Source: Actinomadura atramentaria DSM 43919 (GTDB lineage: Bacteria > Actinomycetota > Actinomycetes > Streptosporangiales > Streptosporangiaceae). Taken from it: a DNA stretch of 64,000 nt. Of this stretch, positions 15,624 through 22,755 are shown one piece after another (position 1 is the stretch's first letter; each line of letters opens with the position of its first letter). The stretch covers positions 496,001 to 560,000 of the forward strand of contig NZ_KB907211.1 in the NCBI RefSeq assembly GCF_000381885.1, in the 5' to 3' direction. The notes beneath the pieces were generated by a model. It was not told the origin of the DNA. It saw nothing but the letters and a program-made list of their open reading frames with translations, and made no database searches. A program made the translations under genes and the position numbers.

Positions 15624-16724
15624 GTGACCACCGTTTCGGGAACTCCCGGCCCGCAGGGACGGCCGACCGCCCCCTCGTCCGAGGGGCAGGACCCGCCGAA
15701 GCACGGCGATCCGGGGCACGGCGATCCGAAGCACGGCGATCCGGGGCACGGCGGTCAGGGGCAGGACGAGGGGGGCGACATCGCCGAGCGGAGACGGCTG
15801 CGGACCGGCGCGCGCACCGCCGCCCGCGTCGTGTGGGAACTCGTCCGGCAGACCGCCGTCGCCGCGTTCCGCTACCGCGTGACCGGCCTGGCGGCCGAGG
15901 CGGCGTTCTTCGCGCTGCTGTCGCTGCCGCCGCTGGCGATCGGGCTCGTCGGCACGATGGGCCACTTCACCGGGCTGCTCGGCGCGCAGACCGTCGCCGA
16001 GAGCCGCACCTGGGTGATCGACCAGGCGCACCGCGTCCTCACCGGACCGGCCGTGGACAGCGTCGTCGTCCCGCTGATCGACGACGTGATCAAGGGCGGG
16101 CGGCCCGACATCGTGTCGATCGGCTTCCTGCTGTCGCTGTGGGCGGGGTCGCGCGCCACGAACGTCTACGTCGACACGATCACCATCGCCTACGGGCTGT
16201 CGGGCATCCGCGGCGTCGTGCGGACGCGGGTGCGGGCGTTCCTGCTCTACATCCTCGGGCTCGTCACGATGGTCGTGGTGATCCCGCTGCTGGTCGCCGG
16301 GCCGTCGCTGGCCAAGCGCGCCCTGCCGGACGGGAACGCGTTCGTGGACCCGCTGTACTGGCCCGTCGTCGTGTCGCTGACGATCCTGTTCCTCGCGCTG
16401 CTGTACCACATGAGCGTCCCCGCGCGGACGGCCTGGTGGCGCGAGGTCCCCGGCGCGGCCGTCGCGCTCGTCATCCTCGTGATCGGGAGCTTCGCGCTGC
16501 GGATCTACCTCGCCGGGTCGCTCAGCGGCGTCTCGGTGTACGGCTCGCTGGCCGCCGCCATCGCCGTCCTGGCGTGGCTGTACGTCGCCGCGCTCGCCGT
16601 GCTGATCGGCGCGGCGCTCAACGCCGAGATCGACCGGCGGTGGCCGAGCGCGGACACCGCGCGCGCCCGTGCCATCCATGATTCAGGCGGTCGGTCCGGC
16701 GATGGGGGACCGGCCCCGATCTAG
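15624..16724 (+). CDS. YihY/BrkB-family integral membrane protein
   Basis: A 366-residue membrane protein of the YihY/virulence factor BrkB family. After a hydrophilic 60-residue N-terminus with HGDP repeats, six hydrophobic segments follow, including ALLSLPPLAIGLVGTMGHF, FLLYILGLVTMVVVIPLLV, PVVVSLTILFLALLYH, VALVILVIGSFALRIYL and AAAIAVLAWLYVAALAVLIG. The helix before Ala-Ala-Glu-Ala-Ala-Phe-Phe-Ala-Leu is characteristic. Function is unclear; despite older names it is not RNase BN. GTG 15624 is used. The N-terminal repeat is two 30-bp tandem units (15696-15755). It stands alone, divergent from the sulfur operon. Confidence 0.9.
   Translation: MTTVSGTPGPQGRPTAPSSEGQDPPKHGDPGHGDPKHGDPGHGGQGQDEGGDIAERRRLRTGARTAARVVWELVRQTAVAAFRYRVTGLAAEAAFFALLSLPPLAIGLVGTMGHFTGLLGAQTVAESRTWVIDQAHRVLTGPAVDSVVVPLIDDVIKGGRPDIVSIGFLLSLWAGSRATNVYVDTITIAYGLSGIRGVVRTRVRAFLLYILGLVTMVVVIPLLVAGPSLAKRALPDGNAFVDPLYWPVVVSLTILFLALLYHMSVPARTAWWREVPGAAVALVILVIGSFALRIYLAGSLSGVSVYGSLAAAIAVLAWLYVAALAVLIGAALNAEIDRRWPSADTARARAIHDSGGRSGDGGPAPI
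15696..15755 (+). repeat. Two 30-bp tandem repeats in the YihY gene
   Basis: CCGAAGCACGGCGATCCGGG... repeats with period 30 and a single mismatch, encoding PKHGDPGHGD twice in a hydrophilic tail ahead of the membrane domain. Confidence 0.85.
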
Positions 16725-16737
16725 GGTAAAAACAAAC

Positions 16738-16759
16738 GCCATATCCAGTCTGATATGGC
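16738..16759 (+). promoter_or_regulatory. Inverted repeat GCCATATC-N6-GATATGGC, probable operator
   Basis: Perfect 8-bp arms (16738-16745 and 16752-16759) lie 25 bp before the preferred start of the phosphotriesterase-like gene, in an A/T-rich patch that is unusual here. It is a good candidate binding site for a dimeric regulator. An upstream ATG (16755) falls inside the right arm, which argues against it as the start. Confidence 0.55.
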
Positions 16760-16784
16760 CAAACATGTCGTAATCTCGCCTTAC

Positions 16785-17735
16785 ATGACCCCTCGTGAGG
16801 AGCCCGGGCGGCTGCGCACCGTCACCGGCACGATCCCGACGTCCGCCGTCACCGGCCCGGTGCTCGCCCACGAGCACCTCCAGCTCGACCTGCGGTGGCC
16901 GTCGCGCCCCGCCAAGGCCGAGTCCGTGCCGGACCGCTGGCTGGACGAGGAGAAGGCGGTCACCACCGAGCTCACCCGGCTGCGCACCGACCACGGGCTG
17001 GGGCTCGTCGTCGACCTGACCTGCGGCGGCATGGGGCGCAACGCCTCGACGCTCGCCCGGATCAGCGCCGGGTCGCGGGTCGCCGTCGTCGCCTCGGCGG
17101 GCTACTTCGCCGAGCCGTTCCACCCCGCGCACGTCCGCGACACCGACGTCGAGCAGCTCGCCGAACGCCTCCTGGCCGAGATCGGCTTCGGCATGGACGG
17201 CACCGGCTCGCTGCCCGGCGTCATCGGGGAGGTCGGGGCCTGGTCGGACGCGCCCACGCCCGACGAGGAGCGCGCCCTGCGCGCCTGCGCCCGGGCGGCC
17301 CGCTACTCGGGCCTCGCCGTCGCGGCCCGCGGCCGCGCCGCCCTCGCCGAACTGGACATCCTCACCGCGGCGGGCGTCGCCCCGTCCCGCATCGCCGTCG
17401 GCCGCCGCGACCGCGCCGACGACCCCGCCGCCACCCGCAAGATCGCCGAGAGCGGCGCGTACGTCTCCTTCGGCTCCCTCGGCCTCGCCGCGGGCGACCC
17501 CGAGGCCCTCGACGCCCGAGTCCGCGCCGTCCTCGAACTCCTGGACGCGGGCCACGCCGACCGCATCCTCCTCAGCACCGGCATCTCCCGCATGGACCAC
17601 GTGACCCGCTACGGCGGCCACGGCTACGCCTACACCTTCGACACCTTCCTCCCGGCCCTCCGCGAGGCCGGCGCAGACGAACCCACCCTCACCAAACTCA
17701 CCCGCGACAACCCCCTGACCTGGCTCGTCGGCTGA
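16785..17735 (+). CDS. Phosphotriesterase/lactonase-like amidohydrolase
   Basis: A 316-residue TIM-barrel hydrolase of the phosphotriesterase family. The N-terminal metal motif is VLAHEHLQLDLRW (His-x-His). VIGEVGAW sits where the bridging carboxylate or lysine lies, and the C-terminal ITYGGxGY-like stretch appears as TRYGGHGYAYTFDTFLP, after an SRMDH metal aspartate. Family members hydrolyse lactones (AHLs), phosphotriesters or related esters. ATG 16785 (MTPREEPGRL) is preferred because an alternative ATG at 16755 lies inside an operator-like palindrome; the longer form would have 326 residues. It ends 6 bp from the convergent ankyrin gene. The substrate is not predictable. Confidence 0.82.
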   Translation: MTPREEPGRLRTVTGTIPTSAVTGPVLAHEHLQLDLRWPSRPAKAESVPDRWLDEEKAVTTELTRLRTDHGLGLVVDLTCGGMGRNASTLARISAGSRVAVVASAGYFAEPFHPAHVRDTDVEQLAERLLAEIGFGMDGTGSLPGVIGEVGAWSDAPTPDEERALRACARAARYSGLAVAARGRAALAELDILTAAGVAPSRIAVGRRDRADDPAATRKIAESGAYVSFGSLGLAAGDPEALDARVRAVLELLDAGHADRILLSTGISRMDHVTRYGGHGYAYTFDTFLPALREAGADEPTLTKLTRDNPLTWLVG

Positions 17736-17741
17736 CTCGAA

Positions 17742-18149
17742 TCAGGTCTTGCCGCCGTCGGTGAGCCAGGCGACGGGGAACCCGGCGAGGTTCTGCGCCA
17801 GCTCGAGCGGTGAGATGCCGTCGACGCTCTGGTGATCCCGGTCGGCGCCGTGTGCCAGCAGCAGCCGGACGATCGCGCCGTCCGGGGCCGAGCCGCTGTT
17901 CATCACCGCGAGCCACAGCGGCGTCTGGCCCCGCTCGTTCACCGCGTCGACTTGCGCTCCGGCGGCCAGCAGCGCCGTGACGGCCTCGACGGACCCGTCC
18001 TGCGCGGCGAAGTGCAGCGGCGTCCAGCCCGCGCGGTCGGGGAGCGATGGGTCGACCCCGGCGGCGAGCCGCTCGCGCAGCCGCGGGACGTCGTCCTCCA
18101 GGGCCGCATAGTGCAGGACGTCGCGTCCCACGCGGTCCAACTCGGCCAT
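17742..18149 (-). CDS. Ankyrin-repeat protein
   Basis: The 135-residue soluble protein consists almost wholly of ankyrin repeats: GRDVLHYAALEDDVPRL, GWTPLHFAAQDGSVEAVTAL, GQTPLWLAVMNSG...IVRLLLAHGAD and a last GISPLELAQ. Such proteins bind partner proteins; no partner is encoded beside it. ATG 18149 gives the first repeat only a seven-residue lead. It is convergent with the phosphotriesterase-like gene, 6 bp apart. Confidence 0.88.
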   Translation of the reverse strand: MAELDRVGRDVLHYAALEDDVPRLRERLAAGVDPSLPDRAGWTPLHFAAQDGSVEAVTALLAAGAQVDAVNERGQTPLWLAVMNSGSAPDGAIVRLLLAHGADRDHQSVDGISPLELAQNLAGFPVAWLTDGGKT

Positions 18150-18244
18150 CGAACCTCCCCCGCACGGCCGAGGCCGTGCCGTGACTGCATGTCCTTGACT
18201 CCCCAGCGTGGTGGTTCGTCGTGGTCAGGGGTAGGGCTTCGGGC

Positions 18245-18871
18245 ATGTTCGAGGATCGGGTTGCTGCTGGGCGGGTGCTTGCTGGGGAGCTCGGGGCGTT
18301 CGAGGGGGCGCTCGTGCTGGGGTTGCCTCGGGGTGGGGTTCCTGTGGCGGCGGAGGTCGCTCGGGTGCTCGGTGGAGGGCTTGACGTGCTCGTGGCGCGG
18401 AAGGTCGGGGTGCCCGGGCAGCCCGAGTTGGCGGCCGGGGCGGTGGCCGAGGGGGGTGAGGCGGTGTTGGACCGGCGGTTGCTCGCGCAGTTCGCGTTGT
18501 CGCCGGAGGACGTCGAGGCCACCGTCCAGGCCGAGCGGGCCGAGCTCCGGCGGCGGGTGGCCGCCTATCGGGGGGATCGGGCCGCGCCGGAGGTCGCGGG
18601 GCGGGACGTCGTCGTGGTGGACGACGGGGTCGCCACGGGCGCCACGGCGCGGGCCGCGTTGCGGGCCGTCCGGGCGGGGGAGCCGCGGCGGCTGGTGCTC
18701 GCGGTGCCCGTCGGGGCCCCGGACACGCTCCGGGCCCTCGGGGAGGACGCGGACGAGGTGGTCGCCGTGGCCGAACCCGAGCCCTTCGACGCGGTGGGCG
18801 AGTGGTACGCCGACTTCGCCCAGACGACCGACGCGGAAGTCGTGGCGGCGCTCCGCGCGGCGCGCTCCTGA
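18245..18871 (+). CDS. Phosphoribosyltransferase-family protein
   Basis: A 208-residue type I phosphoribosyltransferase fold with the PRPP loop VVVVDDGVATGATARAAL near residues 116-133 and the N-terminal LGLPRGGVPVAAEVA stretch. This subfamily (COG1926 type) is often found alone or fused to dienelactone-hydrolase domains, and its substrate is unknown. ATG 18245 follows GGTAGGG. The first third of the gene uses noticeably more T at third positions (ttg, gtt, ggt) than the neighbours, which may mark different ancestry. A rho-independent terminator follows at 18999. Confidence 0.85.
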   Translation: MFEDRVAAGRVLAGELGAFEGALVLGLPRGGVPVAAEVARVLGGGLDVLVARKVGVPGQPELAAGAVAEGGEAVLDRRLLAQFALSPEDVEATVQAERAELRRRVAAYRGDRAAPEVAGRDVVVVDDGVATGATARAALRAVRAGEPRRLVLAVPVGAPDTLRALGEDADEVVAVAEPEPFDAVGEWYADFAQTTDAEVVAALRAARS

Positions 18872-18998
18872 GCCGGGCCCGCGCCCGCGCGGAAAACAGT
18901 TCTTTCGATTCCGTGAAATGGCCCGCGCGTAAGTAAGCGATGCGGTATGGCGCGATGATCTCCGCGATCCCGCGCCCATATATCACCCGGGTACGCGA

Positions 18999-19033
18999 AC
19001 GGCCCCGCGGATGGCGGGGCCGTAACGTTTTTT
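18999..19033 (+). terminator. Rho-independent terminator
   Basis: A 10-bp perfect stem ACGGCCCCGC (18999-19008)/GCGGGGCCGT (19014-19023) with a 5-nt loop is followed by AACGTTTTTT. It ends rightward transcription from the phosphoribosyltransferase gene. The remaining 18872-18998 shows no gene. Confidence 0.8.
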
Positions 19034-19092
19034 CCGGTGGCGTGCCGGGGTGCTGCCGGGAGCGGCGGAGGGCCGCACCGCCGCGCGGGCCG

Positions 19093-19389
19093 TCAGGCGG
19101 CGTTCGCGCGACGCATCCGGCGACGGCGCTCGGAGGCGCGCTCGTCCTCGTTGAGACCGCCCCACGTGCCGTACTTCTCGGGCCGCGAGACGGCGTAGTC
19201 CAGGCATTCCGTACGGACGGGACAGCCCATGCAGATCTGCTTCGCCTTGCGCTCGCGGATCTCGCGCTCGGGCTGGCGCTCGCCGTCGGGGCCGAAGAAG
19301 AGCACGAGGTCTTCTCCCCGGCACGCCGCGGCGTCCTGCCAGCCCCAGCTGGGACGAGGGAGGTTTGCCTGCCGACGTACCTGAGCCAT
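19093..19389 (-). CDS. WhiB-family [4Fe-4S] transcriptional regulator
   Basis: A 98-residue Wbl protein. The four cluster cysteines are Cys23 (AACRGED), Cys53 and Cys56 (ICMGC) and Cys62 (ECLDY). The GTWGG turn (residues 74-78) and the basic tail ERRRRMRRAN for DNA contact follow. Wbl proteins act with the principal sigma factor to control development, redox or antibiotic responses. ATG 19389 with AAGGTGG upstream gives the usual length; an ATG 30 bp further up is less likely. Which Wbl class it is cannot be settled here. It is monocistronic, with about 180 bp of upstream DNA. Confidence 0.93.
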   Translation of the reverse strand: MAQVRRQANLPRPSWGWQDAAACRGEDLVLFFGPDGERQPEREIRERKAKQICMGCPVRTECLDYAVSRPEKYGTWGGLNEDERASERRRRMRRANAA

Positions 19390-19572
19390 GGAACACCCAC
19401 CTTGATTGGTTTCGAGCAATTGCGGACATGGACGCTCGACGTGCTTCGCCCGTGATGCGTCCGAAGCGCCGAATGGTCCAACGTCTGAAGTTGCCGCTCT
19501 GTTCCCCGCCCGATGATCCGGGAACCTGGGGCCGAGCGACGGGGAAGCCCACCGAATGGGGCCTTCGAGAGA

Positions 19573-20475
19573 TTACACGAGGGCAGCCGCGTTGAGAAGG
19601 GTGAGGTCCCTAACAATGTAGGTTTCCAGGTTCTCCTGACAGCCGGGACCGCAGGGCGGCGCGGACGTCGTGCGCTCCACGACGACGCGATATCGACTGT
19701 CTCCGGCGGATACGACCGCTTCATACGGAGAAGTCCCGGTCAGTGTTTCGACGCGCACCCCGTCGATCCCGAGAACGCCCGTCCGCGCCCGGACGAAGTG
19801 CTCCGCCGCCTGCACCGCCTCGGGCCGGCCCGCGCGCCCGCGCAGCCGGTCCAGGACGACCTCGCCGTCCAGGTACGCGCGGACCGCCGCGACGGCCTCG
19901 GAAGCCCCGAGATCGCCGTAGAACAGCGCGTGCGGCAGGCAGACGAGGTTGGCGGCGTACCGGTCGCCGCCGACGTGCGTGGTCTCCCAGACCAGCCCGG
20001 GGAAGCGCCCCGCGAGCGTCCGGGCGAGCGGCCCGCCGGTGCGGGCGCAGCAGACGTTGCGGCGGCCGTGCGCGCAGACGAGCAGGACCGGGTCGGCGAC
20101 CCGCGCCCCGAGCCCGGGGCTGCGCCCGGCGGCGAGCGCGGCGAGGTCGAGCCGGGCCAGCTCGGCGGGATCGGCCAGCTCGCGGCCCTCCAGCCAGACG
20201 TCCGGCCCCGCCGAGCACCCCGCGTAGACCTGGACGGGCGGGACCGCGCGGCGGCGGCCCGGCCTGCGGATGAGCTGCGGCCGCACCCCGGCGGCCTGCG
20301 CGGCGCGCACCGCGTCCGCGACCGGCCCGTCCGGGAGCCGCTCGACGCGCTCGGGCCACGGCCCGGGGTGCTCGACGAGCAGCCAGGCGCGGGCGCCGGT
20401 CGTGGCGCTCGCCAGGCACGGCCGTTCGCCCGAGTGGCTACCCGGGCAATGGTCGCAACTCTTCTGGCGCGTCAC
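19573..20475 (-). CDS. Sucrase/ferredoxin-like (thioredoxin-like [2Fe-2S]) protein
   Basis: The 300-residue product matches the Suc_Fer-like family: CAHGRRNVCCARTGGPLAR (centre) and GGDRYAANLVCLPHALFYG provide the Cys/His positions of a thioredoxin-like [2Fe-2S] domain. An N-terminal SCDHCPGSHSGERPC and a C-terminal SAPPCGPGCQENLE add further cysteines. GTG 20475 is used. An almost canonical DtxR/IdeR iron box lies 46 bp upstream, so the gene should be derepressed in iron starvation. An electron-transfer or ferric-siderophore reductase-like role in iron metabolism is inferred from that control, not from sequence. It stands alone, downstream of the glpD gene's far end. Confidence 0.88.
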   Translation of the reverse strand: MTRQKSCDHCPGSHSGERPCLASATTGARAWLLVEHPGPWPERVERLPDGPVADAVRAAQAAGVRPQLIRRPGRRRAVPPVQVYAGCSAGPDVWLEGRELADPAELARLDLAALAAGRSPGLGARVADPVLLVCAHGRRNVCCARTGGPLARTLAGRFPGLVWETTHVGGDRYAANLVCLPHALFYGDLGASEAVAAVRAYLDGEVVLDRLRGRAGRPEAVQAAEHFVRARTGVLGIDGVRVETLTGTSPYEAVVSAGDSRYRVVVERTTSAPPCGPGCQENLETYIVRDLTLLNAAALV

Positions 20476-20521
20476 CGGAACCTTCCCCCCGTCAGCTTCC
20501 CCCGCCGGACCGGCGATGAAA

Positions 20522-20540
20522 TTAGGTTAGGGTAACCTCA
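20522..20540 (-). promoter_or_regulatory. DtxR/IdeR iron box
   Basis: The 19-bp sequence TTAGGTTAGGGTAACCTCA matches the known iron-box consensus TTAGGTTAGGCTAACCTAA at 17 of 19 positions. It lies 46 bp upstream of the sucrase/ferredoxin-like start, where an Fe2+-loaded repressor dimer pair would block transcription. Confidence 0.85.
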
Positions 20541-20597
20541 GCTCCCGCGTCACACCGGCCCCAGGTGAGACGCGTCCTACCCGCCGGACCGCGGACC

Positions 20598-22130
20598 TCA
20601 CCTCGCCAGCAGGGCTTCCGCCGCCGGGAGGGCCGCGGCGCGGTCGGCGGCGACCAGGCCGATGCGGGTCCGCCGGTCGAGCAGGTCCCCGGCCGTCAGC
20701 GCGCCCTCGTGCCGCACCGCCCACGCCAGTTCGACGCCGAGCGCGGCCGAGCCGGGCACGACGGGCTCCAGCAGCGCCGGGTCGTCGGCGGCGAGGGCGG
20801 CGACCAGCGGGGCCTCCGTCCCGTACCGGGCGACGAGCCGCCGGGGCGCGTCCAGCCTGGCGAGCGACGCGGCGTCGGCGGCCCCGACGAGCGGAATGCG
20901 GTCCGTCCGCGACGGCGGCCCGGCCAGGCGGCCCCCGGCCAGGACGGCGTCCACCGCGTCCGCCGCCATCCGCCGGTAGGTCGTGAGCTTGCCGCCGACG
21001 ACCGTGACGACCCCGTCCCGCGACGTCAGCACCGCGTGCCGCCGCGACAGGTCGGCCGTCGCGCCCGCCCCGCCGTCCAGCAGCGGGCGCAGCCCGGCGA
21101 ACGCCCCGACGACGTCGGCGGCGCGGACGGGCCGGGCCAGCACCGAGCCGAGCACGTCCAGCAGGAACCCGATCTCGCCGGGCGTCGGCTCGGGCACGTC
21201 CGGCACCGGGCCGTCGGCGGGCTCGTCGGTGAGGCCGACGTAGATCCGGCCGTCGCCCTGCGGGAGGACGAGCACGAACCGGTCCGCCGAGCCGGGCATC
21301 GGGACGTGCATCCCGGCGCTCGTCCCGGCCAGGCTCGCGTCCCGCACGACCAGGTGCGTGCCGCGCGACGGCCGCAGCGAGACGCCGTCCACCAGCCCGC
21401 CCGCCCAGACCCCGGCGGCGTTGACGACGGCGCGGGCGCGGACGTCGAACTCCGCGCCGGTCAGCTCGTCGCGAACCCGCGCGCCGTCGCCGGTCAGCGC
21501 CAGCGCCCGGCAGCGGGTGAGGACGCGCGCGCCGTGCGCGGCGGCGGTCCGGGCGATCGCGGTGACGAGCCGCGCGTCGTCGGCGAGCCGCCCGTCCCAC
21601 GACAGCAGGCCGCCGCGCAGGCCGTCCGGGGCCAGCGCGGGCGCGAGCCGCAGCGTCTCGGCCGCCGACAGCCGCCGGGGGCCGGGCAGGACGGACCGGG
21701 GCGTGCGGGCGGCGGCGCGCAGCGCGTCCCCCGCCAGCAGCCCGGTCGCGGTGACCGCGCCCTGCGCGCGGCTGACGGCGGCGGCCAGCGGCAGCACGAA
21801 CGGCTGCGCGCGCACCAGGTGCGGCGCGGTCCGCGTCATCAGGATGCCGCGCTCGACGGCGCTCTCGTGCGCGACCGCGATCCGGCCGGACGCGAGGTAG
21901 CGCAGTCCGCCGTGGATGAGCTTGGAACTCCACCGGGACGTGCCGAACGCCAGGTCCCGCGCGTCGATCGCGGCGACGGAGAACCCCCGCGCTGCGGCGT
22001 CCAGTGCGACGCCCGCGCCGGTCGCGCCGAGGCCGACGACCAGCACGTCCACCACCTCGCCGGGCAGCGCGGCCAGGTCGCGGGCGCGCCGCGCGGCGTT
22101 GAGTGAGGAGGCGCGGGGGAGGGAGGTCAC
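20598..22130 (-). CDS. glpD: Glycerol-3-phosphate dehydrogenase/oxidase (FAD)
   Basis: A 510-residue FAD enzyme of the GlpD/GlpA family. Seen: the N-terminal FAD site VLVVGLGATGAGVALDAA (near 30-47), the substrate-domain signature GTSRWSSKLIHGGLRYL, and GLRPLLDGG followed by the conserved VVGGKLTTYR near residue 370. The C-terminal helical cap is present, so it is full length. It oxidises sn-glycerol 3-phosphate to dihydroxyacetone phosphate, feeding quinones. GTG 22130 overlaps the TetR stop (GTGA), so the regulator and enzyme are co-translated. The divergent genes act on alkyl-DHAP-like and diacylglycerol-like substrates, hinting that DHAP here may serve lipid rather than carbon metabolism. 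Confidence 0.92.
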   Translation of the reverse strand: MTSLPRASSLNAARRARDLAALPGEVVDVLVVGLGATGAGVALDAAARGFSVAAIDARDLAFGTSRWSSKLIHGGLRYLASGRIAVAHESAVERGILMTRTAPHLVRAQPFVLPLAAAVSRAQGAVTATGLLAGDALRAAARTPRSVLPGPRRLSAAETLRLAPALAPDGLRGGLLSWDGRLADDARLVTAIARTAAAHGARVLTRCRALALTGDGARVRDELTGAEFDVRARAVVNAAGVWAGGLVDGVSLRPSRGTHLVVRDASLAGTSAGMHVPMPGSADRFVLVLPQGDGRIYVGLTDEPADGPVPDVPEPTPGEIGFLLDVLGSVLARPVRAADVVGAFAGLRPLLDGGAGATADLSRRHAVLTSRDGVVTVVGGKLTTYRRMAADAVDAVLAGGRLAGPPSRTDRIPLVGAADAASLARLDAPRRLVARYGTEAPLVAALAADDPALLEPVVPGSAALGVELAWAVRHEGALTAGDLLDRRTRIGLVAADRAAALPAAEALLAR

Positions 22131-22699
22131 GGCGCGAGGGTCCTTTCGAGGATGTGGCGCAGCTCGGCGTCCAGGACGTCCTCGCCGAGCACGGTCGGGC
22201 CGGACAGCGCGAAGGACTGCACGACCAGCAGCAGCGACCGCGCCTGCGCGGCGGCGTCGCCGGGGCGGACGGACCCGTCGGCGTGCCCGGCGCGCAGCGC
22301 GGTCTCGAACAGTTCGAGGAACCGGGTCTGGGTCGCGCCGACGCGGTCCAGGACGTACGGCAGCAGCATCTCCGGGTCGACCTCGCGGATCTTGCGCAGC
22401 AGCGGGTGCGCGCGGAACGCGGCGACGCCCTCGACGAGTGCGGCGACGAGCCGGTCCCGGAGCGCGCCGGGGGCCTCGATGTCCACGTCCCCGGCGAGCG
22501 CGGTCCACTCGCGGGTCATGAGGTCGCCCACGATCGTCCGCACGTCGGGCCAGCGCCGGTACAGCGTCATCCGGGACACCCCGGCGCGGCGGGCGATGTC
22601 GGTGAGGGTGGTCCGCCGGACCCCGACGGCCAGCACGCAGTCGCGGGCGGCGTCGAGGACGGCGTCCTCGTCGGTCTTGTTGTGACGATTCGACGTCAT
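22127..22699 (-). CDS. TetR-family transcriptional regulator
   Basis: A 190-residue regulator with the N-terminal helix-turn-helix TTLTDIARRAGVSRMTLYRRW (residues about 30-50). The C-terminal helical domain binds an unknown ligand. ATG 22699 is followed by MTSNRHNKTDE. It is transcribed divergently from the FAD oxidase gene with a 56-bp gap, and its stop overlaps the glpD start. It therefore most likely controls itself, glpD and the divergent oxidase/lipid kinase pair. The gap holds TGTCACAGTG-like sequence that might be part of the operator. Confidence 0.9.
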   Translation of the reverse strand: MTSNRHNKTDEDAVLDAARDCVLAVGVRRTTLTDIARRAGVSRMTLYRRWPDVRTIVGDLMTREWTALAGDVDIEAPGALRDRLVAALVEGVAAFRAHPLLRKIREVDPEMLLPYVLDRVGATQTRFLELFETALRAGHADGSVRPGDAAAQARSLLLVVQSFALSGPTVLGEDVLDAELRHILERTLAP

Positions 22700-22755
22700 A
22701 TGTCACAGTGTAAGGCACAGGCCCGAACCGGGGCGACCGGACCGAGGAGGACGCA

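Noticed and set aside
15696..15755. Short direct repeats resembling a CRISPR or VNTR locus
   Set aside because: Only two in-frame 30-bp units coding for HGDP residues; no spacers or cas genes.
16683..17621. 312-codon minus-strand frame opposite the phosphotriesterase-like gene
   Set aside because: Gly/Ala/Arg-rich shadow; the plus strand has the metal-binding motifs.
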